A stretch of DNA of 64,000 nucleotides. It comes from Bacteroides sp. (GTDB taxonomy: Bacteria > Bacteroidota > Bacteroidia > Bacteroidales > Bacteroidaceae). The notes under the pieces are model-generated. The model made no database searches, was not told the origin of the DNA, and was given only the letters and a program-made list of their open reading frames with translations. The translations under genes and the position numbers were made by a program. Shown in pieces: positions 8,231 through 16,146 of this stretch (positions are counted from its first letter, which is position 1; each line of letters starts with the position of its first letter). The DNA is taken from positions 1-64,000 of the forward strand of contig NZ_JASLER010000005.1 of assembly GCF_030151085.1 (NCBI RefSeq), in the 5' to 3' direction.

Positions 8231-8751
8231 TTTCTTTCCGTATCATTGAATGCCTCACGCAGCAGACGCAAGGCTTTGGATATATGTTTCTTAACCGTAT
8301 CGGGACTGATACCGAGACGTTCAGCCGTTTCCTTATAAGTGAGATGCTCATAGTAACAGAGCCGCAGCACCGTACAAGTGGGTTCGGGCAACATGCGAGC
8401 AATATTCTCCGCCTGTTGCAACAATACCTCATGCTCCCGGTAGTTACTCTCCACATCCATCCGTGTGGCTTCACGCAAAGCTTCCAGATTCTCCTGTTCC
8501 ACACGCAGATGTTTCAAACGATTGAGGGCAGTATTGCGCACGGCGGTATATAAATAACCACCACAATCCGCCACATCTATCCTTTCAAATTGCCGCCAAG
8601 CCTGCTCCATCACCTCACCTACTATATCACGTGCTTCTTCACGATCGCCCATCAACTGGACGGCATAACGCAGCAGACGCGGATAATGTGCGGCAAACAG
8701 TTGCCCGAAGGCTTCTTGTCTCTTGTTTTCTTGGCGGAACAAATGAATCAT
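8227..8751 (-). CDS. ECF sigma-70 factor (FecI-like)
   Basis: The 174-residue protein contains the two ECF domains. Region 2 (FGQLFAAHYPRLLRYAVQLMGDREEARDIVGEVMEQAWRQF, in part) includes the DxA...V.E helix. Region 4 has CTVLRLCYYEHLTYKETAERLGIS, a helix-turn-helix. It directs RNA polymerase to a dedicated promoter set when released from the FecR-type protein. Its ATG overlaps the receptor's stop codon by one base (TAATG), and its stop overlaps the anti-sigma start by four. The tight packing implies a fixed expression ratio. In most Bacteroides systems the sigma gene comes first and the receptor last. Confidence 0.92.
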   Translation of the reverse strand: MIHLFRQENKRQEAFGQLFAAHYPRLLRYAVQLMGDREEARDIVGEVMEQAWRQFERIDVADCGGYLYTAVRNTALNRLKHLRVEQENLEALREATRMDVESNYREHEVLLQQAENIARMLPEPTCTVLRLCYYEHLTYKETAERLGISPDTVKKHISKALRLLREAFNDTERK

Positions 8752-11333
8752 TACAATCTATTCTTTTCACTTCGACCGGCACCGGTGCCCTTATACTTGC
8801 TCTTCGTAGCATTGAATGCCCAAGCAAGACGTACTCCTACCCGTTGGGAATCCAAGTCGTAATGCCTGTATAGGCGAGTGTGGTCTCCGTATATATCACT
8901 ACCCATTTTGTCTGTCCCGAAAACATCATACATTCCTAACGTCACCTTCAAGGAACGGTCTTTCAAGAAAGACTTCAACACCTGAACATTCACCTTTCCT
9001 ATAGCATCATCCACACCGTGCCCACTTTTACACTTAGGCGAATAGTAGCTGCCAAGAATAACAGACCAACCGTGGGAGAATGTAAAAAAATGATTGAAGT
9101 CGATAAGCAAATTCGGCTGGTGCCAGTTCGCTGTAACTCCCAGCGAAGCCATGTCCTCGTCCACCCACGAAACCGAAACGCCTATCCGGGGATTCCAACA
9201 ACCGAACGTAGGAGAAACGTTAATCGCCGCTCCCCAAGTGGTGGTATGCGGCACATTCAGTACCGTTTCTTCAATCACTCCCGGATGATTGATGTCATCG
9301 TAAATACGGGATAAAGTGGTAAAACTGTCTGAATAATATCGATAGAAAGCCGTCAGATTCACCCACTTCCAGCCCCCGTTCAGCGAAAGCATGTGACACT
9401 TGCCCGGACGCAGTTGCGGGTTTTTGCTGAGATACTCGTATTTATTCATATAATAGATGGAGCTGGAAAGCATTTCGTACGAAGGCTGGAACTTCAGCAA
9501 CCGATAGGAAAAGTCGAAGTTCCAGTCCCCTATGCCGTAATCGGCCGAAACGGTAGGCAGCCAGTCATTATAAACAGGACTTTGCTGTGCCTGACTCACG
9601 CCGGCTTCGTAATAATCTACCTGCTGATGTTCGTAGCGCACACCGGCACTCAACCCCCACTTCCCCAACGAAACACGATAATCGGCAAAGCCCGTAAGAA
9701 TGGTTTGCTTGATGCGGTCGTCAGCATCTGCCGAGAATCCGCTTTGAACAAACTTCTGGTGACGGTCGGTGTACATATCTTCCGAACCGAAAGAAAGTTT
9801 GCCTTTCCATAATCCGACGGTTGCCACCAGTTTGACGGCATAGAGTTTGCTATGCGTATCGTTGCTATAAACGGCAGCTTCTTCTCCGTTATTCTCCATT
9901 CGCTGTGTGCTCCAGCCTTGACGGGAGGCATAATCAGCATTGACATCAATATTCCATTTACCGAACGTTCCATTATAGTAGCCGTTGACGGCATGATTCC
10001 ACTTGGGCTTACGAGTTGCATATCCTATCGTATGCAGACGGTCCACTTCCTCACCGTCACGCTGCACCGTGGTTTCTATATAGGTATGGGCTGTATTGGA
10101 GTTCAAATCCGTATTGGGTACATAGCGCACTCCCATAGACTGCTTCTCATCAGGAGCGTAGTTCACGCCCACTTCACCGTTGAAGGTATCACTACTATTG
10201 CGAAAAGAACGACGGCTATCGGCATACCAAGAAGAACTTCCATCAAGCCATTGGCGGTCGATGAAGTGGCTATTGTAGTCTTTTTCCTCAAAATCACCTT
10301 TCAGAAAAACATCTACTCCACCAACACGATAGTTCAACGATGCACCTTGCGAGAGTTGGGCGACACGCCCCTGATAATAGTTGGCATAAAGGTTGCCACT
10401 CAAACCTTGCCCTTGTTTGCGGATGGTACGGATGCGGATGACTGCACCCACCGATGCACCATACTGCGCTCCCGGTGAGGTAATGACTTCCGCTGAAAGA
10501 ATATCACTGGCTTGCAGACGATTCAGTTCGGTATTGTCGCGTACCTTCCGCCCATTGATATAAATCTCCGGTGTGCCACGGCCAAAGACTGTATAACTGC
10601 CATCGTACCCCTGAACGAAAGGAAGGAACGGAATCATATCATTCGCCGTACCCAGCAGGGCAAGCGGCGTACCTTCTACATGTGTCAGAAAGCCACCATC
10701 CTTCCGTTCTACCAAAGGACGTGTGGCAGTTACCTTTACCTCTTTCAGCAATTGACTATCGGAAGTCATCCGTATTTCGTTCTCCTGCCGGCAAGGCGCT
10801 GTCTGAGACTGATAACCCACGTATGTCACCCTTAACAACAAGTCGCCCTCTACCGGCAGAGGCAAGGAAAAAGACCCGTCTTCAGCCGTAACACAGCCGA
10901 TGACAAACGTAGAATCAGCCGCCCCCAACGCCACTACATTGGCGTATGCCAACGGGGTATTCGTTTCATCATAAACCCTACCAAAGGCTTTCCGCATGGC
11001 TGTCGCATTATCCTGTAACTGAACCACAAAATACCGGTCACGTTCCAAACAGACAAAGGGTTTATTCTGAAGTACCATACGAATAGCTTCTTTCTCCGTC
11101 TTTTGGCGAATGTCGGCAGTAACACGATAGTTCTCCGTCCCTACATAAGTGAAAAGGATATTTTTTCCACCGGCTTTCTCAATCTTCTTCAAAGCATCGG
11201 GCAGCAATTCATTCTTCAATTCAAGATTGATAAGCTGTTCTGTCTGTGCACCGACTTTTAATGAAAAGCAAAACAAAAGGCTGAATAACAGCAGAAACCC
11301 TGCTCTTCTGAAAGTAAAATCCATCTGTTTCAT
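8751..11333 (-). CDS. TonB-dependent transducer receptor with STN domain
   Basis: The start at 11333 (MKQMDFTFRRAGFLLLFSLLFC) places a clear signal peptide at the N-terminus; the longer frame adds 21 unlikely residues. After cleavage near VGAQ come an STN domain (~25-105, LKNELLPDALKKIEKAGGKN), which marks receptors that signal to FecR-type proteins, then a carboxypeptidase-regulatory-like beta domain (~115-200, DETNTPLAYANVVALG). A plug (VFGRGTPEIYINGRKV) and an outer-membrane barrel rich in aromatic strands complete the 860 residues. The barrel resembles the outer-membrane beta-barrel family rather than SusC, and there is no SusD partner. The ligand is unknown. It is the first gene of the operon with the sigma and anti-sigma genes. 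Confidence 0.87.
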   Translation of the reverse strand: MKQMDFTFRRAGFLLLFSLLFCFSLKVGAQTEQLINLELKNELLPDALKKIEKAGGKNILFTYVGTENYRVTADIRQKTEKEAIRMVLQNKPFVCLERDRYFVVQLQDNATAMRKAFGRVYDETNTPLAYANVVALGAADSTFVIGCVTAEDGSFSLPLPVEGDLLLRVTYVGYQSQTAPCRQENEIRMTSDSQLLKEVKVTATRPLVERKDGGFLTHVEGTPLALLGTANDMIPFLPFVQGYDGSYTVFGRGTPEIYINGRKVRDNTELNRLQASDILSAEVITSPGAQYGASVGAVIRIRTIRKQGQGLSGNLYANYYQGRVAQLSQGASLNYRVGGVDVFLKGDFEEKDYNSHFIDRQWLDGSSSWYADSRRSFRNSSDTFNGEVGVNYAPDEKQSMGVRYVPNTDLNSNTAHTYIETTVQRDGEEVDRLHTIGYATRKPKWNHAVNGYYNGTFGKWNIDVNADYASRQGWSTQRMENNGEEAAVYSNDTHSKLYAVKLVATVGLWKGKLSFGSEDMYTDRHQKFVQSGFSADADDRIKQTILTGFADYRVSLGKWGLSAGVRYEHQQVDYYEAGVSQAQQSPVYNDWLPTVSADYGIGDWNFDFSYRLLKFQPSYEMLSSSIYYMNKYEYLSKNPQLRPGKCHMLSLNGGWKWVNLTAFYRYYSDSFTTLSRIYDDINHPGVIEETVLNVPHTTTWGAAINVSPTFGCWNPRIGVSVSWVDEDMASLGVTANWHQPNLLIDFNHFFTFSHGWSVILGSYYSPKCKSGHGVDDAIGKVNVQVLKSFLKDRSLKVTLGMYDVFGTDKMGSDIYGDHTRLYRHYDLDSQRVGVRLAWAFNATKSKYKGTGAGRSEKNRL

Positions 11334-11413
11334 ACCAACATTCGTTTTAGTGATTTTACTTATACTACAACCAAGGTCTGCAATCGGGTACGGCAACCGG
11401 AATATTTATTTCA

Positions 11414-12769
11414 TCAAGCAGCAAAATACTCCTTCATCCGTTTCTTCACCCGAGGAGCAAGCAACAAAAGAGAGAGCATGGTAGGCAATGCCATTAGTGC
11501 AAAAGACAAGTCCATTATGGCAACCACAGCCCCCAGTGGAATCATTGCGGCCACTACAATCATGACCAGATAAAAGTAATTATAATATTTTGCATTATGG
11601 GCACCAAACAAGAAATTAGTGCACTTCAATCCATAATACGAATAGGAGAACATCGTAGAGAAAGCAAAGAAGAAGACCATTATCATCAGCAGATATTGCC
11701 CGTATCCGGGTAACAATTGCTCAAATGAATTCAAAGCAATATAAAGCCCTTTTATTCCTCCTTCCGAAGAATAACTCCCTGCAATAAGAATAGGAAGAGC
11801 CGTCAATGTGCAGACAAGTCCTGAGTCGATAGAAGGTCCGATCATCGCTACCAAACCTTCACGGACCGGATTGTCATTACGGGAAGCTCCGTGCATCATA
11901 GAAGCCGTGCCCACACCTGCTTCGTTAACGTATGCCGCACGACGGGCACCCACCAAAGCAATCCCCAGGAATCCTCCAATACCTGCCTTCAGGGTGAAAG
12001 CAGAATCAAAGATAGAGCCCAGCACTCCCGGTATTTTATCATAATTCAAGCAGATAATAACCATTACCAGAAGCATATAACAAGCTACCATCACCGGTAC
12101 AATCTTCGCCGAAATAACAGAAATACGCTTAATACCCCCAATAATAACGATACCTACTATCACACTGATAACAACGCCCATGATAAAACGCAGTCCCAAC
12201 GTATTCTCAATTCCGGCAGGAGTCGTGAAAACGGTCGTTATGGACTCTACCAACTGATTCGCTTGCATCACACACAATGTACCAATCAGCCCGACAATAG
12301 AGAAACAGTAAGCCATCGGTTTCCATCGTTCGCCCAATCCGTGAAGAATGATATACATCGTTCCTCCCTGTGGCTCACCCGCAGAATCATGTCCCTTGTA
12401 CATAATGGCAAGCGCCCCTTCAAAGAACTTTGTAGACATACCTACAATAGCACTGACCCACATCCAAAAGATAGCTCCGGGACCTCCCACCGTGATAGCA
12501 ATTGCCACACCGGCAATGTTTCCCATGCCCACAGTCGATGCAATCGCACTCATCAATGCCTGAAAAGAACTGATTTGTCCTTCTCCTGAAACCTCTGACT
12601 TATAACGTAAAGCTTTTATAGAACTTCCGATACGATGGATAGAAACCGCTCCGGAATAGAAGAATAAAAACAATCCACCGCCTATCAATAGTATAAACAG
12701 TGGAAAGCCACATACAAAATCACTGATAGAAGTAATTCCTGCACTTAAAGAATCAAGGAAGTCCGTCAT
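11414..12769 (-). CDS. Sodium:alanine symporter (AGCS family)
   Basis: This is a 451-residue polytopic inner-membrane protein with about 11 hydrophobic segments. Family-typical stretches include GGPGAIFWMWVSAIVGMSTKF, YKGHDSAG.PQGGTMY and ARRAAYVNEAGVGTASMMHG. AGCS transporters import alanine or glycine with Na+ (or H+); the specificity here is not determined. It ends 80 bp before the receptor start and has its own upstream terminator boundary at 12799-12833, so it is likely a single-gene unit. Confidence 0.9.
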   Translation of the reverse strand: MTDFLDSLSAGITSISDFVCGFPLFILLIGGGLFLFFYSGAVSIHRIGSSIKALRYKSEVSGEGQISSFQALMSAIASTVGMGNIAGVAIAITVGGPGAIFWMWVSAIVGMSTKFFEGALAIMYKGHDSAGEPQGGTMYIILHGLGERWKPMAYCFSIVGLIGTLCVMQANQLVESITTVFTTPAGIENTLGLRFIMGVVISVIVGIVIIGGIKRISVISAKIVPVMVACYMLLVMVIICLNYDKIPGVLGSIFDSAFTLKAGIGGFLGIALVGARRAAYVNEAGVGTASMMHGASRNDNPVREGLVAMIGPSIDSGLVCTLTALPILIAGSYSSEGGIKGLYIALNSFEQLLPGYGQYLLMIMVFFFAFSTMFSYSYYGLKCTNFLFGAHNAKYYNYFYLVMIVVAAMIPLGAVVAIMDLSFALMALPTMLSLLLLAPRVKKRMKEYFAA

Positions 12770-12798
12770 AGTAGCTTATCGTTATTGTCGTTAAAAAA

Positions 12799-12833
12799 AT
12801 GTCCCACTTCTCTCTCAAAAGAAAGTGGGACAT
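12799..12833 (-). terminator. Terminator of the phosphoglucosamine mutase gene
   Basis: ATGTCCCACTT (12799-12809) pairs with AAGTGGGACAT (12823-12833). On the minus strand six T follow directly. It separates glmM from the symporter gene. Confidence 0.85.
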
Positions 12834-12854
12834 ATCATAATAGTTTCTCTTTGT

Positions 12855-14243
12855 CTATTTTGCTAGATCTTCGATCACCTTCATAATCTGCTGACCGATT
12901 TCTTCAGCAGCTTCCGGTGTACCGGCTTCGCTGTAAACACGAATAATAGGTTCGGTATTGCTCTTACGCAAGTGTACCCATTTGTCGGGGAAGTCAATCT
13001 TTACACCATCAATGTCATTGATTTCCTCATTCTTAAATATTTCTTTCACTTTAGCAAGAATAGCGTCTACATCTGTTTCAGGAGTCAAGTCCACACGGTT
13101 CTTTGCCATGAAATATGCCGGATAAGAAGCACGGAGTTCACTCACTTTCTTGCCTTCGTGTGCCAGATGGCTCAGGAACAAAGCGATGCCTACCAATGCA
13201 TCACGACCATAATGGCTGGCAGGATAGATTACTCCACCATTACCTTCACCACCGATAACGGCGCCTACTTCTTTCATCTTGGTAGTCACGTTCACTTCGC
13301 CTACAGCAGAAGCATAATATTCTTTACCGTACTTACGAGTAACGTCACGCAATGCACGGGTTGAACTCAAATTAGATACGGTATTGCCCGGAGTATGTTT
13401 CAATATATAATCGGCCACAGTTACCAGCGTATATTCTTCGCCGTACATTGTTCCGTCTTCTGAAATCATGGCCAAACGGTCTACGTCAGGGTCTACTACA
13501 AAAGCAACGTCAGCTTTACCACCTTTCATCAAGTTCATGATGTCGCCCAAGTTCTTTTCCAAAGGTTCGGGGTTATGCTGGAAGTCACCGGTAGGTTCGC
13601 AGTAGAGTTTCTCTACATGCTTCACACCGAGTTGCTCGAACAACTGCGGCAAGATGATACCACCTACAGAGTTTACACAGTCAATAGCAACATGGAAGTT
13701 TGCTTTTTTGATAGCTTCCACATCTACCAGGTCGAGTGCCAAAACACTGTCAATATGCTTTTGATTGTAGGTCAAGTCCTTGCGGTAAGAACCCAGTTGG
13801 TCAACTTCTGCAAAGTCAAATTCTTCGGCAGCAGCAATACGAAGCACTTCTTGTCCTTCAGCTGCATTAAGGAATTCACCTTTTTCGTTCAAAAGTTTCA
13901 AAGCGTTCCATTGCTTTGGGTTGTGAGAAGCAGTCAAGATAATACCACCACTTGCTCCTTCCATAGTCACAGCCAGTTCGGTAGTCGGTGTAGAAGCCAA
14001 GTCAATGTCAATAACATCCCAGCCCATACCCATCAGGGTACCTACTACCACATTCTTTACCATTTCGCCAGAGATACGAGCATCACGGCCTACAACGATT
14101 TTGTTACTTTTTACAGTACACGTTTTACGAATCAATGTAGCGTATGCAGAGGTAAATTTCACAATGTCGAGAGGATTCAATCCTTCGCCTGCACCTCCAC
14201 CAATGGTTCCACGGATTCCAGAGATAGATTTGATTAGAGTCAT
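12855..14243 (-). CDS. glmM: Phosphoglucosamine mutase
   Basis: The 462-residue protein belongs to the alpha-D-phosphohexomutase superfamily. The N-terminal SGIRGTIG precedes the catalytic phosphoserine loop TASHNP (Ser about 106). The metal-binding loop is DPDVDR, the sugar-specificity loop GGEGNGGV, and the C-terminal phosphate-binding loop RKSNTEPIIRVYSE. The enzyme converts glucosamine-6-phosphate to glucosamine-1-phosphate for UDP-GlcNAc and cell-wall synthesis. A phosphomannomutase role cannot be excluded from sequence, but Bacteroides homologues of this length are usually called GlmM. It ends at its own terminator. Confidence 0.85.
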   Translation of the reverse strand: MTLIKSISGIRGTIGGGAGEGLNPLDIVKFTSAYATLIRKTCTVKSNKIVVGRDARISGEMVKNVVVGTLMGMGWDVIDIDLASTPTTELAVTMEGASGGIILTASHNPKQWNALKLLNEKGEFLNAAEGQEVLRIAAAEEFDFAEVDQLGSYRKDLTYNQKHIDSVLALDLVDVEAIKKANFHVAIDCVNSVGGIILPQLFEQLGVKHVEKLYCEPTGDFQHNPEPLEKNLGDIMNLMKGGKADVAFVVDPDVDRLAMISEDGTMYGEEYTLVTVADYILKHTPGNTVSNLSSTRALRDVTRKYGKEYYASAVGEVNVTTKMKEVGAVIGGEGNGGVIYPASHYGRDALVGIALFLSHLAHEGKKVSELRASYPAYFMAKNRVDLTPETDVDAILAKVKEIFKNEEINDIDGVKIDFPDKWVHLRKSNTEPIIRVYSEAGTPEAAEEIGQQIMKVIEDLAK

Positions 14244-14286
14244 AGGTTAATAAATTAAATTATTGGTTAGATGTATCTATTATATT

Positions 14287-14907
14287 TTAATAGATTTGAT
14301 ATTTCTGAATGTAGTAATAATAGGGCCAAACCTGCTGCATAGCGGTAGACTGTCCCATCTTAGAAGGAACAATCAGCTTAACGCGTGCTCCGTTTCCTAC
14401 GTATGACAATGGAACCAGCCAACCTGCAGGAACCTGAGAGCCATAAACCGAAAGCATATAACCTTGTTTGAAAAGTCCGGCGATAGAAGAAGATGTAACG
14501 GTATAAAGGAACGCATCGACTGTTTCTGCAGCATTCAAGTTTGACAAACTTAACCTCTTTTGAAGGATGTCAAACTCCGAAAAACGCACCAGCACTATAT
14601 CATTAGACTTCACTGTATCATTAGGATTAATCAACTCACCTTTGTCATTCTTATATCCTTTATCTACAATCTGCATGTATACGCCACTTGCAAGCTGTAC
14701 ATACTCGTTCTTAGAAACATCTGTTGTGGAGTCTTGCGCATAAAACTGACTTTGAGAAATAACCACAATGTTACTATCCTTGATAAAAGCTTTTATGCCA
14801 TCCTTTTCCTCTTCGAGCATCTCTGCATAGGTCTTAGTATTGTCGCATGCCTGAAAACCCAAGCCCAATGCAAATAAAACCAATAAAAATAAAGTAAGTT
14901 TCTTCAT
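14287..14907 (-). CDS. DUF4827-like lipoprotein
   Basis: The 206-residue protein has a lipoprotein signal peptide (MKKLTLFLLVLFALGLGFQAC, Cys 21 followed by Asp). The mature part (NDTVKSNDIVLVRFSEFDI, GYMLSVYGSQVPAGWLVPLSYVG) matches what I recall of the Bacteroidales DUF4827 family, which resembles FKBP-type folds. No catalytic function is known. It has its own -7 box and follows the DHH gene. Confidence 0.75.
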   Translation of the reverse strand: MKKLTLFLLVLFALGLGFQACDNTKTYAEMLEEEKDGIKAFIKDSNIVVISQSQFYAQDSTTDVSKNEYVQLASGVYMQIVDKGYKNDKGELINPNDTVKSNDIVLVRFSEFDILQKRLSLSNLNAAETVDAFLYTVTSSSIAGLFKQGYMLSVYGSQVPAGWLVPLSYVGNGARVKLIVPSKMGQSTAMQQVWPYYYYIQKYQIY

Positions 14908-14930
14908 TTCTGTTATTTAGTAATTTCGTA

Positions 14931-14938
14931 CAAAAGTA
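14931..14938 (-). promoter_or_regulatory. -7 box of the DUF4827-like gene
   Basis: The minus strand reads TACTTTTG, a match to TAnnTTTG, 24 bp upstream of the ATG. Confidence 0.65.
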
Positions 14939-15010
14939 TCTGATTTCCTTGAAAGTAAAAAGCAGCAGATAGAAAGTTCGTATCTTTTAACCTTTGCTGC
15001 CGAACTTTTT

Positions 15011-16048
15011 TTATCCTTTGGCATTAAGCACAGGCTTGAATTTCTCCAATGCTTGTTCGAAAACGGCTTTTGCCTCTTCCATCGTTCCATAAAATTCTCC
15101 GCCCGAAGCATTCAGATGTCCGCCACCATTGAAGAACTCTGCCGCCAGTTTATTGCAAGGGAATGTGCCTACTGAACGTAAAGATATCTTTATCATTGGT
15201 TTCTCCGTATCTTCACGCAGAAAACAAGTAAAAATCACGTTCTTAATGCTCAAAGGAATATTCACAAAACCTTCACTATCACCTCGGACATAATCGAACT
15301 TGCTCTGCTCGTTCTTAGTTAAAGAGATCAAAGCGGCATGATGATCAGGATAAACTTTCATCTGTGTCAATACATATCCCATCAGACGCAGACGACTCTC
15401 TGAATAGGTGTTATAGACCTTACGGTATATCTCATCCTTGTCAATGCCTTTCGATAGCAGTTCGCTAATAATGAAATAGATTTCACGACCATTAGAGTTG
15501 TAGGTGAAGCCACCAGTATCGGTCATCATACCTGTATAAATACATTCGGCACCTTCTTTAGAGATGTCACTGAAATACCCCATGCGGCAAATCAAACGGA
15601 ATATAAGTTCCGAAGTCGAAGATATCTCAGGATGGGATATAATAATCTTGCAAAAATCTTCCGGATGCAAATGATGGTCTATCAAGATCTTTCTTGCCGG
15701 TGAAGCAAGCACCGCTTCGCCCATTGCATCAATTCGATGGATAGCATTGAAATCAAGGCAACAGATAACATCTGCCTCCGCTATCAGTTGATCGGCAAAC
15801 TCTTTATAATGATCATACAACAATATATCTTCACTACCCGGCATCCATTTCAGGAAATCAGGAAAAGCATTCGGTACAATTACATTTACCGTCTTATCCT
15901 GAGAATTAAGAAAATGCCACAGTCCCAAAGAAGAACCAATAGCATCACCATCAGGACCGACATGAGATACAATAACTATTTTTTCTGCACGTTCAAACCA
16001 TTTTGCAAAGTGGTCTATTTTAGATTGCTCTATTACTTTCGTCAGCAT
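15011..16048 (-). CDS. DHH-family phosphoesterase (NrnA-like)
   Basis: The start at 16048 gives 345 residues. The longer frame starts upstream of the promoter box and inside comEC, so it is rejected. The DHH domain contains IVSHVGPDGDAIGSSLG, CLDFN and the DHHLHPE signature. The C-terminal DHHA1 domain ends with GGGHLNASGGEFYG. NrnA-type enzymes degrade oligoribonucleotides and dephosphorylate pAp; close relatives hydrolyse cyclic dinucleotides, and sequence alone does not separate these. It lies between comEC and the DUF4827-like gene on the same strand. Confidence 0.88.
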   Translation of the reverse strand: MLTKVIEQSKIDHFAKWFERAEKIVIVSHVGPDGDAIGSSLGLWHFLNSQDKTVNVIVPNAFPDFLKWMPGSEDILLYDHYKEFADQLIAEADVICCLDFNAIHRIDAMGEAVLASPARKILIDHHLHPEDFCKIIISHPEISSTSELIFRLICRMGYFSDISKEGAECIYTGMMTDTGGFTYNSNGREIYFIISELLSKGIDKDEIYRKVYNTYSESRLRLMGYVLTQMKVYPDHHAALISLTKNEQSKFDYVRGDSEGFVNIPLSIKNVIFTCFLREDTEKPMIKISLRSVGTFPCNKLAAEFFNGGGHLNASGGEFYGTMEEAKAVFEQALEKFKPVLNAKG

Positions 16049-16053
16049 ATATT

Positions 16054-16089
16054 TATTTACGATTTGACAATTTACGATTAGACGATTGG
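16054..16089. repeat. Short AT-rich tandem motif upstream of the DHH gene
   Basis: Variants of TTTACGATT occur three times directly before the start codon, matching the motif at 4859-4890. Confidence 0.55.
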
Positions 16090-16124
16090 AATTACTCTCC
16101 ATACACCTAACAAATTGAAGGGAC

Positions 16125-16132
16125 AAAAGTAC
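16125..16132 (-). promoter_or_regulatory. -7 box of the DHH gene
   Basis: TACTTTTG on the minus strand matches TAnnTTTG, 77 bp upstream of the ATG at 16048. It confirms that the longer frame starting at 16213 is not the real protein. Confidence 0.65.
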
Positions 16133-16146
16133 GAAAAGTTTGCGAG

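Noticed and set aside
9852..10478. Long plus-strand open frame opposite the STN receptor
   Set aside because: It is an antisense shadow of the conserved barrel domain, with no signal or family resemblance.
11334..11396. N-terminal extension of the STN receptor
   Set aside because: The ATG at 11333 gives a proper signal peptide; the extension would bury it.
13575..14237. 220-codon plus-strand frame opposite glmM
   Set aside because: It is antisense to the conserved phosphohexomutase domains and its product shows no recognisable features.
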